DNA of 5,484 bases from an uncultured Phycisphaerales bacterium (lineage in GTDB: Bacteria; Planctomycetota; Phycisphaerae; Sedimentisphaerales; Anaerobacaceae). This document shows, piece by piece, positions 1 through 5,484 of the stretch; position 1 is the first letter of the stretch; each line of letters opens with the position of its first letter. The position numbers and the translations under genes are program-made. The DNA lies in the NCBI GenBank assembly GCA_937927975.1, contig CALEZT010000217.1, forward strand, positions 1 to 5,484, in the 5' to 3' direction. A model generated the notes under the pieces. The model searched no databases, was not told the origin of the DNA, and saw only the letters and a list, made by a program, of their open reading frames with translations.

Positions 1-1144
1 CAGACCCGAGGGCCTCGGCCAACTGGGTCGAGTTGATGTCGATCTTCTGGACCACACCCTGCTTGTGCTCGAACTGATAGATTGTGTTCTGTAGCTGCTG
101 GTCGAGGACGACACGGTCGGTAACCACGATGATCGAGTCGAAGACCTTTTCGTCCTTTTCGGTATAGAGACTGGCGAGCCGATGGGCCAGCCAGGCGATG
201 GAATTGGATTTGCCGCTGCCGGCTGAGTGCTGGACAAGGTAATTGGTCCCGGCCCCGCGCATGCGGGCGTCGGCCACGAGCTTCCGCACGCAATCAAGCT
301 GGTGATAGCGCGGAAAGATCATCGTCTCCCGCTTCACCTTCTTGCCGCCTAGCTGCTTCTCCTCGACCTGGAGATGAATAAACCTTGCCAGGATGTCGAG
401 AAAGCTGTGCCGCTCCAGGACCTCTTCCCATAGGTAGGCGGTTTTGTAGCCGCCCGGATTCTCCGGGTTGCCCGCGCCGCCTCTGCAGCCCTTGTTGAAG
501 GGCAGAAAATAGGTGCCGCGGCCGGACAGTCGCGTGGCCATGTAAACTTCGTCTGTGTCCACGGCGAAATGGACCAGCGTGCGCTTCTTGAACTGGAAGA
601 TCGAGTCCGCCGGGTCGCGATCATTTTTATATTGGGTGATCGCATGCCGCCAGGTCTGGGCGGTCATGGGGTTCTTAAGTTCCAGCGTGGAGACGGGTAT
701 GCCATTCAAGGCCAGGGTCACATCGAGGGTGTTGCCATGCTTGGCCGAGTAGCGAAGCTGACGGGTCACCGTGAGTCGATTGGCCGCATAGAGCTTCTGG
801 GTATCCGGGTTCATTCCGCTCGCCGGGGCGAAGTAGGCCACGCGAAACAGCTTTCCAAAGCATTTGAATCCGTGTCGCAGGACGGAGAGACACCCCTCGT
901 GGTCGGAATTGAGCGCCCGGCAGAGGTCGTCCAGCAGAGTGTCTTCGGCCTTCTCCTTTTGGAGGTTCGAAAGGTATTCCCATTCCTTGGGCTGGGTTGC
1001 CTGGACGAAAGAGATCACGTCCTGGGGGAAGAGGCCGCGCTCGGGATCGAACGCCTCCCGGTCGCCTTTCTCGTACCCACCTGCCGTGGTCAGGTGGTGT
1101 TCGATGGCGGTCTCGAATGCGTGTTCGGTGTGTTGGCCCGGCAT
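1..1144 (-). CDS. hsdR: Type I restriction enzyme subunit R (HsdR), N-terminal 381 codons, cut by window edge
   Basis: This is the motor and nuclease subunit of a type I restriction endonuclease; it joins the M2S methyltransferase, translocates DNA using ATP and cleaves far from the target. Reading down from ATG at 1144, the frame stays open for 381 codons to the left edge. Residues 136-159 carry the PD-(D/E)xK nuclease core: D141, then E155-L-K157 in ELKNP. The D-to-E and E-to-K spacing matches the D151/E165/K167 triad I recall for EcoR124I. A conserved QYKNDRDP stretch follows at 171-178, and the family signature FLPFNKG at 213-219 leads into GGAGNPENPGGYKTAYLWEE. Walker A is SAGSGKS (307-313, K312), and a motif Ia-like segment TDRVVLDQQL lies at 342-351. 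The rest of the helicase (DEAD motif onward) and the C-terminal helical domain lie outside; whole proteins are near 1000 residues. The start overlaps the hsdS stop by one base and has a strong ribosome binding site. No inactivating change is visible. Confidence 0.96.
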   Translation of the reverse strand, partial: MPGQHTEHAFETAIEHHLTTAGGYEKGDREAFDPERGLFPQDVISFVQATQPKEWEYLSNLQKEKAEDTLLDDLCRALNSDHEGCLSVLRHGFKCFGKLFRVAYFAPASGMNPDTQKLYAANRLTVTRQLRYSAKHGNTLDVTLALNGIPVSTLELKNPMTAQTWRHAITQYKNDRDPADSIFQFKKRTLVHFAVDTDEVYMATRLSGRGTYFLPFNKGCRGGAGNPENPGGYKTAYLWEEVLERHSFLDILARFIHLQVEEKQLGGKKVKRETMIFPRYHQLDCVRKLVADARMRGAGTNYLVQHSAGSGKSNSIAWLAHRLASLYTEKDEKVFDSIIVVTDRVVLDQQLQNTIYQFEHKQGVVQKIDINSTQLAEALGS

Positions 1145-2439
1145 CAGTCGACCTCCTTGCGCACGTCGATCTTGCCCGTCACTGCCGCAGAAATCAGGGT
1201 GGTGCGGTATTCGCGCAGGCCATCGATGGACTCGATGACCTTGTCTACCAACGCATCGATCCGCGCCGTCTCCCGATCAAGGTGCGCAACAATCCTCTGT
1301 TGCTCATCACGTGGAGGAAACGGGAATCGATAAACACGCAGCTTCTCCGCCGTCAGATGCGGAATCGTATTGGGATTACCGTACGCCAGAAAAACACCGC
1401 TACCAGCAGCAGTTCGCATGACGTAATAGAAGAAGCGTTGTACGTCTCGAAGACTGCGAGGTCGCACGCGGTGAATCGCTTTCTGAAACGCACAGACTTG
1501 CAGTTCCCCGTGCCACATTGCCGTTCGCCCAACCTCACCTCCTTCGCAGATGACAAGGTCACCTTCGGTCAACGTGAAGCGGTTATACTCATCAGGGGCA
1601 ATATCCATCTCAGGCAGGTTCTCAACATTCACGCGGTCCCACTGAACATCGATGTTCCGGAGGTATGGTAACAAGAACTCTCCCGTGATTCGCTTGGCAT
1701 CGAGCATCTTTCCCAATTCAACGCTGTATCTGGCATAAAGGGGTGGGAGGTCCCAATGCTCCGGAATCTCCCCCAGCCATTCAATGCCGGAATCCTTCAT
1801 CGGTGCGTTGGGGTCGAGTCCCTTGGTGACGGCGTGGCTGATGAGGGCGGATCGCTTCTCCTGGAGCAACTCGATCTGCCGCCGCTTCTTCTCGACCAGC
1901 GTATCGATCCGCGCCGTCTCGCGGTCCAGGAAAGCGGCGATGGCGCGTTGCTCGTCGAGCGAGGGAACCAAGGTCGGCAAATTGCCGATGAAATCCCAGT
2001 TCGCACGAGGCATCTTCGCCCCGTAGGTGGACGAATCCACGATGGCCACGAAGTCAGGATTGAGCACGTAGTCCACCAAGAACTTCTGCTGAACGACCTT
2101 GGGGCGAAGGACAAGCAATTCTCCGGTACATATGCCGTCCGAGTCGGCCGCGTGCGCCTTTGCCAGGTACGGCCGTAGCTTGCCAAAGAGCACATCGCCA
2201 CGACGGTACAGGTTCGCCTGGCCCTCGCTTGTTGTATCTCCGTTCGGTGAGATTCGCTTGCCCGTCCAAGATTCGATGTGTTCAAGCCCGGTGTAAGGCA
2301 GGTCGTTATCAGCCCCATCGACCTTCACGTTGACCAGATCAGCCGTGTACTTCAGCCTTCGGACCTCCCAATGCGCCGGAATCTTCCCCAGCCATTCGAT
2401 GCCGGATTGTCTATAATGCGGATACGCACCCCGACTCAT
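1144..2439 (-). CDS. hsdS: Type I R-M specificity subunit S (HsdS), 431 aa, two-TRD
   Basis: This is the DNA-recognition subunit of the methyltransferase and restriction complexes; each half reads one part of a bipartite target. The protein has a clear two-fold internal repeat. SGIEWLGKIPAHW (12-24) recurs as SGIEWLGEIPEHW (217-229). LDEQRAIAAFLDRETARID (161-179) recurs as RDEQQRIVAHLDRETARID (377-395). Both copies continue into a long charged helix ending LISxAVT (199-205 and 415-421). TRD1 spans about 30-160 (with PYTGLEHIESWTGKR), and TRD2 about 236-376 (with PYLRNIDVQW, CEGGEVGR and NPNTIPHLT). The two conserved helices are the expected spacer coiled coil. The length is normal for a full two-TRD subunit. 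The start at 2439 is supported by the ATGA overlap with rhuM and by family-like sequence beginning within a dozen residues. The target sequence cannot be read from the protein by eye. TRD2 is lower in G+C (about 53% over 1321-1740, hand count) than the conserved linker (about 65% over 1861-1980). Confidence 0.97.
   Translation of the reverse strand: MSRGAYPHYRQSGIEWLGKIPAHWEVRRLKYTADLVNVKVDGADNDLPYTGLEHIESWTGKRISPNGDTTSEGQANLYRRGDVLFGKLRPYLAKAHAADSDGICTGELLVLRPKVVQQKFLVDYVLNPDFVAIVDSSTYGAKMPRANWDFIGNLPTLVPSLDEQRAIAAFLDRETARIDTLVEKKRRQIELLQEKRSALISHAVTKGLDPNAPMKDSGIEWLGEIPEHWDLPPLYARYSVELGKMLDAKRITGEFLLPYLRNIDVQWDRVNVENLPEMDIAPDEYNRFTLTEGDLVICEGGEVGRTAMWHGELQVCAFQKAIHRVRPRSLRDVQRFFYYVMRTAAGSGVFLAYGNPNTIPHLTAEKLRVYRFPFPPRDEQQRIVAHLDRETARIDALVDKVIESIDGLREYRTTLISAAVTGKIDVRKEVD
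1151..1158 (-). promoter_or_regulatory. Ribosome binding site of hsdR
   Basis: On the minus strand AAGGAGGT lies 6 bases before the hsdR ATG at 1144. It is a near-perfect anti-16S match located inside the last codons of hsdS. It fixes the hsdR start and allows efficient initiation or re-initiation after HsdS terminates at the TGATG junction. Confidence 0.85.
1248..1282 (-). repeat. Direct repeat B, copy 2 (after TRD2)
   Basis: This stretch encodes LDRETARIDALV after TRD2 and is the partner of 1896-1930. Together the A and B repeat pairs frame each TRD with near-identical DNA. Confidence 0.85.
1751..1791 (-). repeat. Direct repeat A, copy 2 (start of HsdS C-terminal half)
   Basis: This is the second copy of the 41-base repeat, encoding SGIEWLGEIPEHWD just before TRD2. 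The three mismatches to 2366-2406 fall at positions 10, 20 and 33 of the alignment. Confidence 0.9.
1896..1930 (-). repeat. Direct repeat B, copy 1 (after TRD1)
   Basis: This stretch encodes LDRETARIDTLV after TRD1. It matches 1248-1282 at 30 of 35 positions, with an unbroken 18-base identity (1903-1920 against 1255-1272). The spacing is 648 bases, 216 codons, also in frame. Confidence 0.85.
2366..2406 (-). repeat. Direct repeat A, copy 1 (start of HsdS N-terminal half)
   Basis: This 41-base stretch matches 1751-1791 at 38 of 41 positions, same orientation. It encodes the SGIEWLGKIPAHWE segment that precedes TRD1. The copies lie 615 bases apart (205 codons), so recombination between them would stay in frame and remove TRD1. 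Confidence 0.9.
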
Positions 2440-3551
2440 GACTTGCCCCCTTTGCGAGGCCCTTTTTTCCCGTCTTTATTCTGGCTCTTCGGAGGTTTCT
2501 TTTTCTTCGTAGGCAGTTCCTTGCGCCGCGTCTCCAGCATTTTCGCGGACGTCCGCAGGTCCTCGACGTACCGGGTCTCGGCCTCGGCTTCCGCAGCCAG
2601 CCGCCGCCGCTCGGCGAAGGCGTCGTACTGTTCCTGCGCCCAATCGAGGGCGACATCATGACTGACCGTTCCGGGGCCGATGAGCACGGGCAATTCGGTG
2701 TCGCGCAGGAACTTGTCGAGGAATGCCTCCCAGTCGCTCATCCGGATGTCCTGTCGCCGCTGGGCGCGGAACTCCGCTTGGTCCAGAAACATCACGGTAA
2801 TGCGGTTGAGCGTATCGATTTCCCTGGCGTCGAGGTAGTTCTTGGCTGTCCCCACGTCGCGTTTGATCACCCGGCCGCCTTTCCACGCGGTCAGGCCCAT
2901 GTTAGCCTTGCCTGCGTCCGCTCGCCGCCGGACGATCTCCGCCGCCGTCATGCCGGTGGCGGCATGGTGCATCTTGTTCTGCATGGTGGCGAAAAAGCGC
3001 TGCGTTTCTTCCTCGCCCTCGCGGTAGTCGCAGGCCAGCGCGAAGATCTCCCGGATGCGCTGGTAGACCCTCGCTTCACTGGCGCGAATCTCGCGGATGC
3101 GTGCAAGCAGTTCATCGAAGTAGTCCACCATCCCGCTGCCGCCCTTCAGCCGTTCGTCGTCGAGCGTGAACCCCTTGACGATGTATTCACGAAGGCGGGC
3201 CGTGGCCCACTGGCGGAACCGGGTGGCGACGCCGGACTTGACCCGGTATCCCACCGCAATGATCATGTCCAGATTGTAATAATCGAGCGGTCGCTTGACC
3301 GTCCGCGAGCCCTCCGAGCGAACTGTCAAGTATTTCTTGACAGTTGCCTCCGGGTCGAGTTCGCCCTCTTCATAAATATTTTGTATGTGCAGGCTTATGT
3401 TCTGCTTGGTGGTTTGATACAGCTCCGCCATCAAGTTCTGCGTCAACCAGACCGTCTCATCCTGCAGGCGCACCTCAAGGCGGGTCGCGCCAGAGTCGGC
3501 CTGGTAGATGACAATCTGGGAGTCACGGGGAGCGGGCAGATTCTCGCTCAT
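2436..3551 (-). CDS. rhuM: RhuM-family protein embedded in the type I R-M operon, 371 aa
   Basis: This is a member of the family named after Salmonella RhuM; its biochemical role is not established. Recognisable family stretches are VWLTQNLMAELYQTTKQNIS (34-53), IYEEGELD (59-66), YYNLDMIIAVGYRVKS (91-106), FRQWATARLREYIVKGFTLD (112-131), YFDELLARIREIRASE (144-159), ATMQNKMHHAATGMTAAEI (188-206) and a central part with NMGLTAWKGG (217-226). The N-terminal 35-60 region looks like a helix-turn-helix of the kind seen in phage antirepressor-like proteins, so DNA binding is plausible (inference). After about residue 305 comes a charged helix, then from about 344 a strongly basic tail, KELPTKKKKPPKSQNKDGKK and on to the end. 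No nuclease or methylase motif and no membrane segment is seen. It overlaps hsdM and hsdS by 4 bases each (ATGA), so it is made with the R-M subunits and may regulate or modify the complex. The symbol denotes family membership, not proven equivalence. Confidence 0.9.
   Translation of the reverse strand: MSENLPAPRDSQIVIYQADSGATRLEVRLQDETVWLTQNLMAELYQTTKQNISLHIQNIYEEGELDPEATVKKYLTVRSEGSRTVKRPLDYYNLDMIIAVGYRVKSGVATRFRQWATARLREYIVKGFTLDDERLKGGSGMVDYFDELLARIREIRASEARVYQRIREIFALACDYREGEEETQRFFATMQNKMHHAATGMTAAEIVRRRADAGKANMGLTAWKGGRVIKRDVGTAKNYLDAREIDTLNRITVMFLDQAEFRAQRRQDIRMSDWEAFLDKFLRDTELPVLIGPGTVSHDVALDWAQEQYDAFAERRRLAAEAEAETRYVEDLRTSAKMLETRRKELPTKKKKPPKSQNKDGKKGPRKGGKS
2446..2451 (-). promoter_or_regulatory. 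Probable ribosome binding site of hsdS
   Basis: Minus-strand AGGGGG lies 6 bases before the hsdS ATG at 2439, inside the lysine/glycine-rich end of rhuM. It is a poorer match than the GGAGG sites of the two neighbouring genes, so HsdS synthesis probably relies on coupling through the ATGA overlap. That reliance is inference. Confidence 0.5.
3321..3345. repeat. Perfect 10-bp inverted repeat with 5-base loop inside rhuM
   Basis: The arms AACTGTCAAG (3321-3330) and CTTGACAGTT (3336-3345) are exact reverse complements separated by TATTT. Within the rhuM mRNA this can fold as a hairpin over codons 70-78 (TVKKYLTV region). As DNA it is a dyad with TTGACA on each strand, but neither copy has a -10 box at promoter spacing. 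There is no U-run after it, so it is not a standard terminator. Confidence 0.75.
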
Positions 3552-5484
3552 TCGGTCACCTCCGCGAGCATGTCCGCGATTTCCTTCTCGATCTTCTTGA
3601 GGTCCGTTTCGATCTCTTCGAACGGCCGGGGCGGCTTGTACTGATAGAAGTAGCGGTTGATATTGATTTCGTAACCGACCTTGGTCTTGGACTCGTCCAC
3701 CCAGGCATCTGGCACGTGAGGCAGGACCTCGCGCTTCATGTATTCGTCCACGTTTTCCTTGAGCGGCACATTCTCGTAGTCGCGCAGTTCGGGATCGGAT
3801 TCGGGGTTGCCCTTGGCGTCGGTGCAGATATCCGCTGTTTCATCTCGTTCCGCCAGGGCCATGAGGAGGGCCTTCAACAGGACGGCGGGAATCTTGAGAC
3901 CCGCCTTCTTGAACGCCGTCTTCACCATCTCCGCGAACAGTTCCCGGTTCATGACGATGCCTCTACCGGCAAGCGGCCGCAGGCCGTACAGGATGCCTTC
4001 CTGCAGCTTGCGGCCTTCTTCGATCTCGGCCTGAGCGGCCTTTGTATCCTTGCGTTTCTTGCTGGCGGCCAGGTTGGCGAAGGCCGTTGTCTCCATGAGG
4101 CGGGCGATTCGAGTCTCGTCCACTGCGAAGTTGAGCCGCAGAGGACGTTCTACAGTGATGCGCCGGTAGCCGAAGTCCTGGTTATCGAAAATGCGGACAT
4201 GATCCGCATCTATTAGATTCCCATAGAGCCGGGTAATCTCGTCGCGCTGATTGTCACAGACCTCGTTCCGCTTATTGCCGAGGGATTTGCGCATCTTCTT
4301 GAAGAACTTCGTTCCGTCCACCAGTTGAATCTTGCCCTTGCGCCCCGGCTTTTTCCGATTGGTGACGATCCAGAGGTAGGTGTAGATGCCCGTGTTGTAG
4401 AAGAGCTGGTCCGGCAGGGCAACAATTGCCTCCAGCCAATCGTTCTCGATGATCCAGCGGCGGATCTCGCTCTCTCCCGACTCGGCCGCGCCGGTGAACA
4501 GCGGCGAACCGTTGAAGACGATTCCAAGCCGGGTGCCGCCCTCCTTCGGGTCCTTCATCTTGCTGATCATGTGCATGATAAAGAGCAGGGAGCCGTCATT
4601 GATGCGGGGCAGTCCAGCGCCGAAACGTCCTCCAAAGCCCTGCTCTTCATGTTCGCGTGTGACGAAGTCGGCTTCCGGCTTCCACTCCACACCGAAGGGC
4701 GGATTGGCCAGCATGTAATCAAACTTGTGGCGAGGGAATCGGTCGTCGGTAAAACTGTCGCCAAAGGCGATGTGCTCGATATCCTGGCCCTTGATCATCA
4801 TGTCAGAGCCGCAGATGGCGTAGGCCTGGGCGTTGTAGTCCTGTCCGAAGACCTCCAGGCGGGCGTCGGGATTGAGCTCGCGCACGTAGTCCTCAGCCAC
4901 GGATAACATGCCGCCCGTCCCGCAGGCCGGGTCGTATAGGGTCTTGACGATTCCTTTGGTGGTTAAGATGTCACCGTCCGGCATAAAGAGGAGGTTCACC
5001 ATCAGGCGAATAACCTCACGGGGGGTGAAGTGGTCGCCGGCTTCCTCGTTCGATGCCTCGTTGAACCTCCGGATCAGCTCCTCGAAGATGTAGCCCATCT
5101 CGATGTTTGAGACGGCGTGCGGGTGCAGGTCGATATCACAGAACCTGGACACTACCAGATAAAGCCGGTCGGCCTTGTCGAGCTTGGCGATGTGTTCCTC
5201 GAACCCGAAGTTCTCGATGATCTCCCGGGCCCGCGTGGAGAAACCCTTGATGTAGTGGGTCAGATTTGCGGCGATGTTGTTCGGGTCGCCCTTGAGCTTT
5301 TCGAAGGTGTAGCGGCTTGTATTGTAGAAAGGCACGCCCGTGACGCGGCAGAGAATAGGATCGACGTTTTTGACCTTACCGCCCGAGAGTTTCTTCTGCT
5401 GTTCGAGAACCTTGTCCTTGGTGGGCGAAAGGACGCAGTCGAGACGGCGAAGAACGGTCATGGGGAGCATGACGTCCTTGTACT
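3548..5484 (-). CDS. hsdM: Type I R-M DNA methyltransferase subunit M (HsdM), 5' end beyond window
   Basis: This subunit methylates adenine at N6 using S-adenosylmethionine; with HsdS it forms the protective methyltransferase and the core of the restriction complex. Numbered from the in-frame ATG at 5470, motif I (SAM binding) is DPACGTGGM (180-188) and the catalytic motif IV is NPPFG (256-260), the order of gamma-class N6-adenine enzymes. HFTPREVIRLMVNLL (147-161) and GRFGAGLPRINDGSLLFIMH (281-300) are typical HsdM stretches. A lysine-rich helix lies near 469-490, and the end (FEEIETDLKKIEKEIADML, 617-635) is a likely coiled coil. The ATG at 5470 is probably not the true start: the frame stays open to the edge and the preceding codons read YKDV, giving YKDVMLPMTVLRRLDCVL, which is internal in this family. 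Some tens of N-terminal residues are therefore missing. The promoter would also lie off-window. All visible motifs are intact. Confidence 0.97.
   Translation of the reverse strand, partial: YKDVMLPMTVLRRLDCVLSPTKDKVLEQQKKLSGGKVKNVDPILCRVTGVPFYNTSRYTFEKLKGDPNNIAANLTHYIKGFSTRAREIIENFGFEEHIAKLDKADRLYLVVSRFCDIDLHPHAVSNIEMGYIFEELIRRFNEASNEEAGDHFTPREVIRLMVNLLFMPDGDILTTKGIVKTLYDPACGTGGMLSVAEDYVRELNPDARLEVFGQDYNAQAYAICGSDMMIKGQDIEHIAFGDSFTDDRFPRHKFDYMLANPPFGVEWKPEADFVTREHEEQGFGGRFGAGLPRINDGSLLFIMHMISKMKDPKEGGTRLGIVFNGSPLFTGAAESGESEIRRWIIENDWLEAIVALPDQLFYNTGIYTYLWIVTNRKKPGRKGKIQLVDGTKFFKKMRKSLGNKRNEVCDNQRDEITRLYGNLIDADHVRIFDNQDFGYRRITVERPLRLNFAVDETRIARLMETTAFANLAASKKRKDTKAAQAEIEEGRKLQEGILYGLRPLAGRGIVMNRELFAEMVKTAFKKAGLKIPAVLLKALLMALAERDETADICTDAKGNPESDPELRDYENVPLKENVDEYMKREVLPHVPDAWVDESKTKVGYEININRYFYQYKPPRPFEEIETDLKKIEKEIADMLAEVTE
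3558..3563 (-). promoter_or_regulatory. Ribosome binding site of rhuM-like gene
   Basis: Minus-strand GGAGGT lies 6 bases before the ATG at 3551, within the final codons of hsdM. With the ATGA stop/start overlap it supports the chosen start and translational coupling to hsdM. Confidence 0.8.

Noticed and set aside
349..983. Minus-strand small frames (349-645 and 675-983) in the hsdR region
   Set aside because: They are out-of-frame readings of hsdR. The correct frame, from 1144, is open across the whole stretch and carries the nuclease and Walker A motifs.
569..1333. Plus-strand open frame of 254 codons opposite hsdR and the end of hsdS
   Set aside because: It spans the junction of two well supported minus-strand genes with intact catalytic motifs, and its translation is arginine/serine-rich with no domain I recognise. 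It is a shadow frame.
2462..2468. A-run near the 3' end of rhuM (A6 on the minus strand) as a slippage site giving a RhuM-HsdS fusion
   Set aside because: hsdS is indeed in the -1 frame and that frame is open from the run into hsdS. However, the codon phase (GGG AAA AAA GGG) does not fit the standard X XXY YYZ slippery heptamer. The ATGA overlap with a ribosome binding site explains hsdS translation without frameshifting.
3324..3342. TTGACA boxes on both strands within the rhuM inverted repeat as promoter -35 elements
   Set aside because: At about 17 bases downstream neither strand has a -10-like hexamer (ttcgcc on plus, GCGGAC on minus).
2658..3644. Long plus-strand open frame (328 codons) opposite rhuM and the end of hsdM
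   Set aside because: The frame is antisense to a clearly recognised gene. Its product shows no family motif, and long antisense frames are common where G+C is high at third positions.
1..5484. CRISPR arrays, tRNA or rRNA genes, insertion sequence ends, intergenic regulatory regions
   Set aside because: None seen. The whole window is occupied by four overlapping protein-coding genes, and the only repeats are those in hsdS and the rhuM dyad.

Overview
The window is one tightly packed operon on the minus strand encoding a type I restriction-modification (R-M) system with an embedded accessory gene. In transcription order, from right to left, it holds hsdM (methyltransferase, 5' end beyond the right edge), a rhuM-family gene, hsdS (specificity subunit) and hsdR (restriction/translocase subunit, cut by the left edge after 381 codons). 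All 5484 bases are coding, and there is no intergenic gap, RNA gene, insertion sequence, CRISPR array or recognisable promoter or terminator inside the window.

The genes overlap at every junction: hsdM/rhuM by 4 nt (ATGA), rhuM/hsdS by 4 nt (ATGA) and hsdS/hsdR by 1 nt (TGATG). Shine-Dalgarno sequences sit inside the end of the upstream gene; those for rhuM and hsdR are strong and that for hsdS is weaker. This points to one polycistronic mRNA with translational coupling. All catalytic motifs that fall in the window are intact: DPACGTGGM and NPPFG in HsdM, and the D...ExK nuclease site plus Walker A in HsdR. HsdS has two complete halves, so the locus looks functional rather than decayed.

How it should work (family knowledge): two HsdM and one HsdS make a site-specific N6-adenine methyltransferase. 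HsdR subunits join to give an ATP-driven translocase/endonuclease that cuts DNA whose target is unmethylated. HsdS reads a bipartite target with its two target-recognition domains (TRDs). The RhuM-like protein has no agreed function. Its position inside the operon, co-translated between M and S, is the least explained aspect of this otherwise classical system.

The organism is a bacterium with moderately high G+C (about 52-66% in the 60-base lines counted by hand). Type I R-M loci move between species, so the sequence does not support a narrower taxonomic call. The two most useful non-gene signals are the near-identical direct repeats framing the two halves of hsdS, which are natural TRD-recombination sites, and a perfect 10-bp inverted repeat inside rhuM.
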